Part shown: positions 43,711-50,600 of the stretch, piece by piece
Numbering within the stretch: the stretch's first letter is position 1
Layout: every line of letters starts with the position of its first letter
Assembly: GCA_029983505.1 (NCBI GenBank)
Contig: JASBZK010000005.1
Location: 1-64,000, forward strand
Direction of reading: 5' to 3'
From: Porphyromonas sp.
GTDB taxonomy: Bacteria; Bacteroidota; Bacteroidia; Bacteroidales; Porphyromonadaceae
Length of the DNA: 64,000 bases
Made by a program: the position numbers and the translations under genes
The notes under the pieces: generated by a model
Databases searched by the model: none
Told to the model about the DNA's origin: nothing
What the model saw: the letters and a program-made list of their open reading frames with translations, nothing else

Positions 43711-43805
43711 ATTTTGGTACAGACCGAGACGATTTTCTATGTCCGTACGGCGTCGCCGCGTGGTACGGACCAAAGATATCCTCCCGGTCCGTATCTCGTG
43801 CCGGT
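43711..43805. repeat. Intergenic palindromic modules (locus 10), between divergent genes
   Basis: The modules are ATTTTGGTACAGACCGAGACG, TATGTCCGTACGGCG, GTGGTACGGACCAAAG and CCGGTCCGTATCTCG. The inverted pair GTCCGTACgg/ggTACGGAC forms a hairpin around a GC-rich loop. It is the only locus here that lies between two divergent genes, so it cannot simply be a 3'-end terminator for either. Confidence 0.7.
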
Positions 43806-43912
43806 AAGGGGCATTAGGAGGCGGTGAACAAATGGCACCCCTTCTTTTTTCTATGACAAACAAGGAAACGAGTCTCTTTTTCTCTTAACTCAAAAGAATT
43901 ATTTTGGTTACA

Positions 43913-44167
43913 ATGGAATCCCAAACGTCCCAAGAAGCTCCAAAAAGTAAGGTTTATTCCAAAGACAACCTCAGAATTATCTGGCGCCCCGACCTGTGCC
44001 AGCACGCAGGCGTCTGCGTACGTACCCTTCCGAAGGTGTACCGCCCGCAGGACAAACCCTGGATTAACCCCGAGCACGCTGCCGTCGAAGAGCTGATGGC
44101 GCAAATAGACCGGTGTCCCAGCGGTGCCTTGTCGTATGAACTCATAAACCTCAAAGAGACATTATGA
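43913..44167 (+). CDS. YjdI-like (Fer4_19) mono-cluster iron-sulfur protein
   Basis: The 84-residue protein belongs to the Fer4_19/YjdI family. It has Cys at 29, 35 and 68 in PDLCQHAGVCV and DRCPSGAL, consistent with a divergent single-cluster ferredoxin-like site. A TTG start three codons earlier is possible; ATG 43913 is preferred. Its stop overlaps the start of a GNAT-like gene by four bases, and the yjdI-yjdJ pairing is also known in E. coli. Function is not established. Confidence 0.85.
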   Translation: MESQTSQEAPKSKVYSKDNLRIIWRPDLCQHAGVCVRTLPKVYRPQDKPWINPEHAAVEELMAQIDRCPSGALSYELINLKETL

Positions 44168-44532
44168 TCGAGATCAAACACATCGACAAGACTCCCGAAA
44201 ACGGTCGCTTTGTCCTCCTCGATGACGGGAAGGAGATCGGGGAGATGACCTACACCTACGCCGGATCGGATAAGGCGGTCTTTGACCACACGTTTGTGCA
44301 TCCGGACTATCGTGGCGGCAATAAAGCCGCCCTTCTGATGGACAGGGCGATGGCGTGGGTCAGAGAAAAAGGGCTCTCCATATTCCCCCTCTGTCCCTAT
44401 GTGGACCGAATGATCCGTGTCTTTCCGGACAAATACGGAGACCTGCCGCTCGCTGAGTTTGAGATAAACGAGCTCACGGGCGAACTTCAACCCTGCAATG
44501 TCCCTTCCGATAACCCCAAAAACGAGAAATGA
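44164..44532 (+). CDS. YjdJ-like GNAT-type N-acetyltransferase, first copy
   Basis: The 122-residue protein is a short GNAT-fold protein of the YjdJ type: GEMTYTYAG, FDHTFVHPDYRGGNKAALLMDRA as the acetyl-CoA loop, and FPLCPYV as the family hallmark. It is paralogous to the next gene but has a C-terminal extension of about 25 residues. It is translationally coupled to the iron-sulfur gene. The substrate is unknown; protein or metabolite acetylation is only an inference. Confidence 0.86.
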   Translation: MIEIKHIDKTPENGRFVLLDDGKEIGEMTYTYAGSDKAVFDHTFVHPDYRGGNKAALLMDRAMAWVREKGLSIFPLCPYVDRMIRVFPDKYGDLPLAEFEINELTGELQPCNVPSDNPKNEK

Positions 44533-44535
44533 ATC

Positions 44536-44820
44536 ATGATTGAAATCAAGCAAGAAGACGGCGAAAAGCGCGGCAGGTTCGTCGCGTACAACGACGGAGT
44601 CGAAGTCGGCGAAATGACCTACACCTATGCGGGTCCCGTGAAAGCGATTTTTGACCACACGTTCGTGGACGACAGTATGCGCGGGCAAAACGTGGGTCGC
44701 CTGATGCTCGACAAAGCAGCCGAGTGGATGCGCAAAAATGAAATCAAGCTCATCCCCCTCTGCCCCTATGTCAAAGGACAGGTGATTAAGCACCCGGATC
44801 TCTACGGAGACCTGCTGTAA
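44536..44820 (+). CDS. YjdJ-like GNAT-type N-acetyltransferase, second copy
   Basis: The 94-residue protein repeats the pattern of its neighbour (GEMTYTYAG, IFDHTFVDDSMRGQNVG, IPLCPYV) without the extension, so the pair is a tandem duplication that has diverged. It starts three bases after the first copy's stop and closes the three-gene operon before a strong terminator. Confidence 0.86.
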   Translation: MIEIKQEDGEKRGRFVAYNDGVEVGEMTYTYAGPVKAIFDHTFVDDSMRGQNVGRLMLDKAAEWMRKNEIKLIPLCPYVKGQVIKHPDLYGDLL

Positions 44821-44844
44821 GAGACCTCAGGGTTCCAAAGTAAA

Positions 44845-44882
44845 AAGTCCCGCACTTCGGTGAATGCCGAAGTGCGGGACTT
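44845..44882 (+). terminator. Terminator after the acetyltransferase pair
   Basis: AAGTCCCGCACTTCGG pairs perfectly over 16 bases with CCGAAGTGCGGGACTT around TGAATG. It begins 25 bases after the stop codon. The A-run before and TTGCTCT after give weak T-tracts on either strand. Confidence 0.9.
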
Positions 44883-44917
44883 GCTCTAAATAAGGATTTG
44901 CACAATCGGAGACCGAC

Positions 44918-44956
44918 AAAAAGGCTGAACCCAAGCCATATCCACTATGACTTGGG
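44918..44956 (-). terminator. Probable terminator after tRNA-Lys
   Basis: CCCAAG-C-CATA (44930-44939) pairs with TATG-A-CTTGGG (about 44946-44956). On the minus strand the stem is followed by TTCAGCCTTTTTG. It lies about 57 bases after the tRNA 3' end. Confidence 0.6.
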
Positions 44957-45012
44957 CTCATACAAATTATATAACAAAGATATATGTCAAAAGATGTATC
45001 TTCATTGAAGAG

Positions 45013-45085
45013 TGATCCGCTTGGGGCTCGAACCCAAGACCCCAACATTAAAAGTGTTGTGCTCTACCTGCTGAGCTAGCGGATC
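45013..45085 (-). tRNA. tRNA-Lys (anticodon TTT)
   Basis: The minus-strand sequence folds into a complete cloverleaf: acceptor GATCCGC/GCGGATC, D-arm GCTC...GAGC, anticodon arm CAACA-CTTTTAA-TGTTG with anticodon TTT, and T-arm CTTGG-GTTCGAG-CCCAAG. The 3' CCA is not encoded. It has its own promoter upstream and reads Lys codons AAA and AAG. Confidence 0.95.
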
Positions 45086-45128
45086 TCGTACCTTGCGGCG
45101 AGAAACTGTCCGTTTCTCTAAGGTTTTG

Positions 45129-45159
45129 CAAAGGTACCATTTTCTTCCGAATAAACAAA
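45129..45159 (-). promoter_or_regulatory. Promoter of tRNA-Lys
   Basis: TTTG (45156-45159), a 19-base spacer and TACCTTTG (45129-45136) on the minus strand are a full match to the Bacteroidota consensus, 44 bases before the tRNA. The -33 element lies only 14 bases from the stop of the HAD gene, so the 352-base gap at 44821-45172 is accounted for by two terminators, the tRNA and this promoter. Confidence 0.7.
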
Positions 45160-45172
45160 CACTCCTCGCGGG

Positions 45173-46444
45173 TTAGCGTTTGCGGACGATGGCGTTTGTG
45201 ACGCGTACCGAGCAGATGAGGGTGCCGGAGGAGACGGAAGTGATCTCCACGTCCCAGACGTGAGAAGATCGACCGCGGTGGATGATGCGCCCCTCGGCCT
45301 TTACGGTATCGCCTTCGTGTGCGGAGCTGATGTGGTTGCCGCTCACCTGCATGCCGTATTGGAGTTCGTTATTTTTGAGCAACCGGATGCTGCCGTATCC
45401 TGCCACGGTCTCCGCCAGAGCGAGGTTTGCTCCGCCGTGGATGATTCCCATCGGTTGGCGCGTCCTTCTGTCCACGGGCATAGTGGCTTCCACGTACCCT
45501 TCTTCGATGCGCGTCACTTTGATGCCGAGGTTCTCCATCAGCGTATTCTTCTGGAGTGCGTCGATTTGGTCGGTGGTGAGGGTGTTGGTCTCCTCGGGGT
45601 AGAGGATGTATTTATTGAGGAGGTGCCGGATGCCGTCTTCGTTATTGGAGAGGGTGATGTAGTTGGCTGCCCGCTTTACGGCTTCCGTGGCGTTGGCCAT
45701 GGCTACGCCGAGTCCCGCGAGCTGTATCATCCGGAGGTCGTTGTAATTGTCGCCCACGGCGATGATCTTCTCTTTGCTCAGGCCCACGTCTGCGAGCAGA
45801 AATTCGAGTGCCGTCCCTTTGTCCACTCCGTAGGGGATGATTTCGATGAAGTTTTCCGCAGAGGTGAGAAATGTAAGGCGCCCTTTGTACATCTCGATGA
45901 GCTCCGTCTTCAGGGGGGCGAGGCGGTCTCTGTCGCCGACAAGTGCCGCCTTGAAGGGCGCTCTGGTGAGATTGAAAGAGAAGTCTTCCGAGACTTGGAT
46001 CGGCATGCCGTTGTTCACAAAGCTCTCCATTTCCACATACTTATTCCCCTCCTTATTGGTGACAATGGCCTGATTGATGTAGGAGAGCATTGTCACGCCT
46101 TCGAGGTCTTTGATCTTCTCGAAGAGGTCTCTAAGGAGGTCGAGCGACATCGTGTTGCGCGAGAGGACTTGACCGTCGCGCATGGAGGTGATTTTGCCCC
46201 CGTTGTAGGAGATGATGTAGCCCCCGTATTCGTCGAGGCGCAGCTCCTTGGCAATATGCCGGCAGCCGTAGGTGGGACGACCGGATGCGATAACCACCGT
46301 CATGCCCAACTTCTGGATCTCCATAATAGACGCGTAGGCGGAGGGCGAAATCTTCTTGTCGTCGTCGACGAGGGTGCCGTCCAGATCGAATGCGATGAGC
46401 GCGTATTTGAGTCTCTCTTTATTCTCTTTGTTAATCGGATTCAT
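45173..46444 (-). CDS. Fusion of a Cof-type HAD phosphatase and a hotdog thioesterase
   Basis: The 423-residue protein has two domains. Residues 13-285 are a Cof/HAD-IIB phosphatase with catalytic D20 and D22 (FDLDGT), the later Lys in GVDKGTALEFLL, and GDNYNDL. Residues 305-423 are a PaaI/MenI-type hotdog thioesterase with the HGG...LAE motif (H336, E345 in IIHGGANLALAETVAG). The HAD part should release phosphate from a sugar phosphate or nucleotide, the hotdog part should hydrolyse an acyl-CoA, perhaps the menaquinone precursor DHNA-CoA. I see no frameshift between them. Confidence 0.9.
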   Translation of the reverse strand: MNPINKENKERLKYALIAFDLDGTLVDDDKKISPSAYASIMEIQKLGMTVVIASGRPTYGCRHIAKELRLDEYGGYIISYNGGKITSMRDGQVLSRNTMSLDLLRDLFEKIKDLEGVTMLSYINQAIVTNKEGNKYVEMESFVNNGMPIQVSEDFSFNLTRAPFKAALVGDRDRLAPLKTELIEMYKGRLTFLTSAENFIEIIPYGVDKGTALEFLLADVGLSKEKIIAVGDNYNDLRMIQLAGLGVAMANATEAVKRAANYITLSNNEDGIRHLLNKYILYPEETNTLTTDQIDALQKNTLMENLGIKVTRIEEGYVEATMPVDRRTRQPMGIIHGGANLALAETVAGYGSIRLLKNNELQYGMQVSGNHISSAHEGDTVKAEGRIIHRGRSSHVWDVEITSVSSGTLICSVRVTNAIVRKR

Positions 46445-46490
46445 ACTGTTTCATTGGTTAAAAATAGGCACAGGGTGTGTGTCCCAAGCC

Positions 46491-46570
46491 CCGGTACGTG
46501 CAAAAAACTATTTTCGGTCCGTGCGACCTTAATGCCCCGGCCTGTACCAAAATTTCTTTTCGGTACGTAC
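46491..46570. repeat. Intergenic palindromic modules (locus 11)
   Basis: The modules are CCGGTACGTGCAAAAAAC, TTTCGGTCCGTGCGACC, CCCCGGCCTGTACC and TTTTCGGTACGTACC. They fill the gap between pfkA (stop at 46595) and the HAD fusion gene start. Confidence 0.7.
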
Positions 46571-46594
46571 CCCGTTCACCCCTCTTTCCGGGGC

Positions 46595-47632
46595 TTAGAG
46601 CGCAAGGAGTCCGAGTACTCGGTAGTCTTCCTCCCGGATGACGCTCTCTTTTTTGATGGCTTTGGAGAAAGAGACGTTCACCATACTGTCGTTTTGGATG
46701 CCGATCATCACGTTGCGCTGCCCGTCAAGCAGGGCTTCGACGGCCGCCACGCCCATACGGGAGGCAAGGATGCGGTCTTGGGCGCAGGGGGAGCCTCCTC
46801 TCTGGATGTACCCGAGTATGACCACGCGGGCTTCGTACTCGGGGTGGGCGGCTTTGATGCGCTCGACGACACCGTTGGCTCCGCCGGTCTTGGGGGACTC
46901 GGCCACGATGATGATGGCGGAATTTTTGCTCTTGCGGAAGCCGCTCGAGATCATATTATTCATCTGCTCTTCGCTCGAGTGGTACTCGGGGATGACGGCC
47001 ACTTCGGCGCCGGAGGCGAGGGCGCCGTTGAGTGCCAAAAAGCCCGAGTTGCGCCCCATCACTTCCACGACGAAGAGCCGGTCGTGGCTCGAAGCGGTGT
47101 CGCGAAGTTTGTCGACCGCGTCCATAATGGTATTTAGTGCGGTATCGGCGCCAAGGGTGCGGTCGGTGCCGGCCAGGTCGTTGTCTATCGTCCCCGGTAT
47201 GCCCACGATGGGGAAATCGTACTCTTTGGCAAACATCTGCGCTCCGCTCAGAGAGCCGTCACCGCCGATGACCACGAGGGCGTCGATCTCTTCGCGGACG
47301 ATATTCGCCCAAGCTTTGCTGCGCCCCTCTTTCGTCATAAATTCCATACTGCGCGCCGTCTTGAGGATGGTGCCTCCGCGCTGTATGATGTTGGAGACGT
47401 CTTCGGTGTGAAACTCCCGTATCGAGCCTTCGATGAGCCCTTTGTACCCGCGATAGATGCCTTTTACTTTAAGCCCTTTGGCGATGGCGGTGCGGGTTAC
47501 GGAGCGAATGGCGGGGTTCATCCCGGGGGCGTCTCCTCCACTGGTGAGGATGCCGATCGTCCGGATCTCCGTGGAGCGCGGAAATTGCTCCGGTGCCGTC
47601 CCGGGGGTGACGGCTTGAGATTCTTCTTTCAT
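46595..47632 (-). CDS. pfkA: 6-phosphofructokinase
   Basis: The 345-residue protein is an ATP-type PfkA. Residues [15 protein letters not shown] (about 31-45) bind [13 protein letters not shown] carries the GGDG of ATP-dependent enzymes, [16 protein letters not shown] is the substrate site and [12 protein letters not shown] follows. The extra N-terminal 23 residues are longer than usual. It commits fructose 6-phosphate to glycolysis. It lies 35 bases after prmA. Confidence 0.95.
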   Translation of the reverse strand: MKEESQAVTPGTAPEQFPRSTEIRTIGILTSGGDAPGMNPAIRSVTRTAIAKGLKVKGIYRGYKGLIEGSIREFHTEDVSNIIQRGGTILKTARSMEFMTKEGRSKAWANIVREEIDALVVIGGDGSLSGAQMFAKEYDFPIVGIPGTIDNDLAGTDRTLGADTALNTIMDAVDKLRDTASSHDRLFVVEVMGRNSGFLALNGALASGAEVAVIPEYHSSEEQMNNMISSGFRKSKNSAIIIVAESPKTGGANGVVERIKAAHPEYEARVVILGYIQRGGSPCAQDRILASRMGVAAVEALLDGQRNVMIGIQNDSMVNVSFSKAIKKESVIREEDYRVLGLLAL

Positions 47633-47667
47633 AGTGTCTGTGTGTCGTTAATGTCGTGTGCCGTGTG

Positions 47668-48534
47668 TCATCTCCGCTCTGCCCTAAGGGCAACCCAGTC
47701 GCCTTCGGGGTTGAGTGTCTCTTTTGTCTCGAGCCCTCTCTCCGAGAGCGCACGGGTAAGGGTGGGGAGATCGCCCAGGAGAAATCCGCTCAGGAGGAGC
47801 GTACCGTCGGGCTTCAGCGCCGAGAGGTAGCGATCCAGATCCTCAAGGATGATGTTGCGGGTGATGTTGGCGAAAAAGTAATCTGCGGGACGTACCGAAG
47901 GGAGGAGCGATGCGTCGCCGTGGCGGATGTCGAGGTCCACGCCGTTTGCGTCGGCATTCTCTCTCGCGTTTGCCGTGGAGCGGTCGTCGATGTCGATGGA
48001 CGTGCAGCAGGAGGCTCCTTTTTTCATCGCGAAGATGCCGAGGACACCCGAGCCGCACCCCATATCGATGACGGAGCGTCCCGCGAGGGGTAGTCCGTCG
48101 ATGAGCCGGATCATCCCCGCCGTCGTGGCGTGATTGCCCGTGCCGAAAGCCATCTTGGGGTCAATGACGATGTCGAAAGGGACGTCGGGTCTCGCTTCGT
48201 GAAAAGAGGCACGGATGACGACCCTTCCCGGCACTGCTTCGATGGGTCGGTGGTAGTTCTTCTCCCACTCCTCGTTCCAGTCCCGGTCTTCAATTTCGTT
48301 CGCCCGGGTCGTGACGCACGAGCCGAGAGGGGCGAGGGCTTCGGCGGTTTTCTGTTCGTCGTAAGCACTCTTCTCGATGAACGCGTGAAGCGTGCCGAGA
48401 TCGTCGTCTGAGAACGTCCCGTATCCGGCTTCGGACAGATAGAAGACGGCCGCATCATGCCGTGTGCCGAGGTCGTCGTCTCCCGTTATCGTGACGCTGA
48501 GGTCTATGTATGGGTGCGTTTGTCTGTCAGTCAT
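47668..48534 (-). CDS. prmA: Ribosomal protein L11 methyltransferase
   Basis: The 288-residue protein has the PrmA layout: an N-terminal substrate-recognition domain (about 1-110) and a class I SAM-dependent methyltransferase domain with FGTGNHATTAGM (about 150-161), VIDMGCGSGVLGIFAMKKG (about 173-191) and the NITRNI catalytic block (the usual NIL/NPP position). It trimethylates L11. It precedes pfkA and could share its transcript. Confidence 0.93.
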   Translation of the reverse strand: MTDRQTHPYIDLSVTITGDDDLGTRHDAAVFYLSEAGYGTFSDDDLGTLHAFIEKSAYDEQKTAEALAPLGSCVTTRANEIEDRDWNEEWEKNYHRPIEAVPGRVVIRASFHEARPDVPFDIVIDPKMAFGTGNHATTAGMIRLIDGLPLAGRSVIDMGCGSGVLGIFAMKKGASCCTSIDIDDRSTANARENADANGVDLDIRHGDASLLPSVRPADYFFANITRNIILEDLDRYLSALKPDGTLLLSGFLLGDLPTLTRALSERGLETKETLNPEGDWVALRAERR

Positions 48535-48635
48535 TAATTGCAGTCTTGGTTACGTCCGGACGGGCGGGGCAGGCTCCGTTCACAACGCGCTTCCTACTCC
48601 TCCGAATCCGGTACCTAAAGTTACCAAAAATAACG

Positions 48636-48683
48636 AAACAGATCAGGAATACCGACGTGATGCGCGGTACTCCTGACCTGTTT
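48636..48683 (-). terminator. Terminator after rpsU
   Basis: AAACAGATCAGGAATACCG pairs with CGGTACTCCTGACCTGTTT. The two mismatches on the plus strand become G-U pairs on the minus strand, which shows that the structure serves the rpsU transcript. The minus-strand stem is followed by CGTTATTTTTGG. It lies 88 bases after the rpsU stop. The gap on to prmA at 48534 shows nothing else. Confidence 0.8.
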
Positions 48684-48770
48684 TCTGGCTTATATTATAT
48701 GAGCGAACTTATGTGTCCTTGGTTCAGACCTCCTTTCGTGTTCGGCTTGAAAAGGAACCTAATCCGGAGA

Positions 48771-48965
48771 TTAGTCCATTTCTGCCTGACGAAGGCTTTG
48801 GACGTAGCGGGCTTTTTCCATCTTGCGACGCTTCACTTGGGAGGTCTTCTTGAACTCCTTGCGGTTTCTGAGTTCGCGCATGGTGCCGGTACGGTCAAAT
48901 TTGCGTTTGAATACCTTGAGGGCTTTCTCGATGTTGTCGCCCTGCTTTACGGGTACAATGATCAT
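48771..48965 (-). CDS. rpsU: 30S ribosomal protein S21
   Basis: The 64-residue basic protein starts MIIVPVKQGDNIEKALKVF and continues with the conserved KFDRTG and RKEFKKTS segments. The length and composition fit S21. The frame is open 36 codons further upstream, but this part spans the promoter. In Bacteroidota, S21 and other 30S proteins take part in the control of Shine-Dalgarno use, and weak leaders are common; the leader here is A-rich. Confidence 0.95.
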   Translation of the reverse strand: MIIVPVKQGDNIEKALKVFKRKFDRTGTMRELRNRKEFKKTSQVKRRKMEKARYVQSLRQAEMD

Positions 48966-49061
48966 AAATTCTGCTCTTTTTTTTGCTTGTTGGTGCTTTA
49001 TTGCGTTATGTCTGTTACAAAAATATGGCGCGAACGGACACATTCGCACCCTTTTGGACTG

Positions 49062-49093
49062 CAAAGGTACCACATTCGTCTCTTTCCTCCAAA
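49062..49093 (-). promoter_or_regulatory. Promoter of rpsU
   Basis: TTTG (49090-49093), a 20-base spacer and TACCTTTG (49062-49069) on the minus strand form a perfect consensus promoter. The leader to 48965 is about 90 bases. Confidence 0.7.
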
Positions 49094-49115
49094 TTTAGTC
49101 GTGAGAATCAGCGCG

Positions 49116-49202
49116 AAAAAGAGATACAGACTGAGAAGAAATTTCCGGTCTGTATCTTGAGGGGAAAAGGTACAGACCGGGGATTTCTTTTCGGACGTAC
49201 CA
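49116..49202. repeat. Intergenic palindromic modules (locus 12)
   Basis: Modules are AGAGATACAGACTGAG, TTCCGGTCTGTATCTTG, AAAGGTACAGACCGGGG and TTCGGACGTACC. The first two form an imperfect hairpin around GAAGAAAT. The last module ends ten bases before the porin stop at 49212, as usual for the family. Confidence 0.72.
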
Positions 49203-49211
49203 AGATCGAAA

Positions 49212-50327
49212 TCAGAATGCGAACTGCAGTTGCGTATTGATTGTATGGTTCGTGTTGGATGCACCTTGGGGATCCGTTACGTTGTACTCGAGGCTGAGAC
49301 GGCACTTGGGTAGGAACTTGTATTGGAGTCCGACCACATAGTTATTGATCGAGAGGTGGTTCTCGCCGCCCTTATTGAAGTCGGCGTAGGTGTAGGAGCC
49401 GATGAGGTCAAGCTTTTGGAAGAGCAGGACGCGTGCCGTGGCGTATACCCCGTCGGAGAGGACGTTGCCGTCCCTGCCCGCGATGTACTCCGATCGGATG
49501 CCGAACCGCTCGGACTTATAGGAAAGCCCGCCCGCTACGCGATCCATCCGGTAGGTCTCGCCTTTGGTGACGCGGCGCTGTTCTTTAGTAAAAAGCGCGT
49601 CTCCGACAGCTACCGTTTTGCCCGAGAGAAATGAACCCTGGAGCTCCAAGCCGACGAAGGGGCGGATGGTGAGGTTCCCGGAGAGTGTCTTGGCCTTATT
49701 GAGGTCGCGGCGATTCATACCCTGTCCGTTGTAAGCGCCGATGCGGTAGCTCATGATTTGCCCCAAAAGGTCGCCCTTTATCTCTACGCCCAAGTCGCGT
49801 CCGCTCCAAGCACCGTTTAGCGGGTTGGAGGGGTTACACGCCGCCATATAGTTGGATAGTAAACTCATGGTGGAGATGAGCTCGTGCACGGCCGGGCTGA
49901 TCTGGTTCTCCATCAGAAAGGGAACCTTTCTCTGCCCCAGGACGATCCCGAACTCCGGCACCGGCGTGTACTCGGCGTAATACTCGAGGTTGGTGTAGTC
50001 GCCGGCGAGGTCGCTCGTGTAGGTCAGTGACAAGTCGTCCGTGATCTTGGCTTTGACCTGCAGCACGATGCGGTGAATGACGAAGTCGTTCGCACCATTA
50101 CCAAGCATAATGCCTACGGGAGAGACAGGACCGAAGCCCGCCGAATATCCGCCTTGGAGTATTCCGGAGAAGGTGACGCGATCCAGCATTTTGTCCAAGA
50201 CTGTCCGGGATTTTTGATCCGGAGTGTCCGGCGTCTTCTCTTCTCCCTGAGCAGCGGCGGGAAGCGAATTCGTGAGAAGCAGCAAGCCCGACACAAGGGC
50301 AGAGTAGAGCAGTGACTGTATTTTCAT
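49212..50327 (-). CDS. Outer-membrane porin, phosphate-selective porin O/P type
   Basis: The 371-residue protein has a signal peptide (ending PAAAQ) and a 16-strand-like barrel pattern ending in Phe (INTQLQFAF). Family traits of the porin O/P group are FSGILQGGYSAGF near the start and YTPVPEFGIVLGQRKVPFLMENQ. It would pass small anions or phosphate across the outer membrane; ion selectivity is not certain. Start MKIQSLLYS is chosen because the upstream 23 codons lie in the leader. Confidence 0.85.
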   Translation of the reverse strand: MKIQSLLYSALVSGLLLLTNSLPAAAQGEEKTPDTPDQKSRTVLDKMLDRVTFSGILQGGYSAGFGPVSPVGIMLGNGANDFVIHRIVLQVKAKITDDLSLTYTSDLAGDYTNLEYYAEYTPVPEFGIVLGQRKVPFLMENQISPAVHELISTMSLLSNYMAACNPSNPLNGAWSGRDLGVEIKGDLLGQIMSYRIGAYNGQGMNRRDLNKAKTLSGNLTIRPFVGLELQGSFLSGKTVAVGDALFTKEQRRVTKGETYRMDRVAGGLSYKSERFGIRSEYIAGRDGNVLSDGVYATARVLLFQKLDLIGSYTYADFNKGGENHLSINNYVVGLQYKFLPKCRLSLEYNVTDPQGASNTNHTINTQLQFAF

Positions 50328-50493
50328 CTCTAATGGGTGGTGTTTTTTTGAAGTTATTGGATGATGAATCTGTAAATTTTGCTGTAAATCTACCAAATAT
50401 CCGGATTAGAACCGGATCGGGAGCAGAATTTGAACGTGTTCGGATGCCGCATCCCCTTTCCGGTGTCTTGTGTTACAAAAATATGACGAAAAG

Positions 50494-50525
50494 TTTGTTT
50501 GCTACTAAATTTTCCCTTAACTTTA
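50494..50525 (+). promoter_or_regulatory. Promoter of the EF-G2-like gene
   Basis: TTTG (50494-50497), 20 bases and TAACTTTA (50518-50525) fit the Bacteroidota pattern except for the last base. The leader is about 70 bases. Confidence 0.5.
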
Positions 50526-50600
50526 GGCAGTGGAACCGATTTTGGTTTTAGGAAACGAGCCTTTATTAAACCCAATCATAAACTTTAAACAAGATGCGCC

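Noticed and set aside
43563..43912. Glycine riboswitch upstream of gcvP
   Set aside because: The leader lacks the paired glycine aptamer cores; only a -7 element and dispersed modules are visible.
45260..47137. A 625-codon open frame on the plus strand opposite the HAD fusion, repeat locus 11 and pfkA
   Set aside because: It runs across two real genes and an intergenic repeat cluster without domain structure; compositional shadow.
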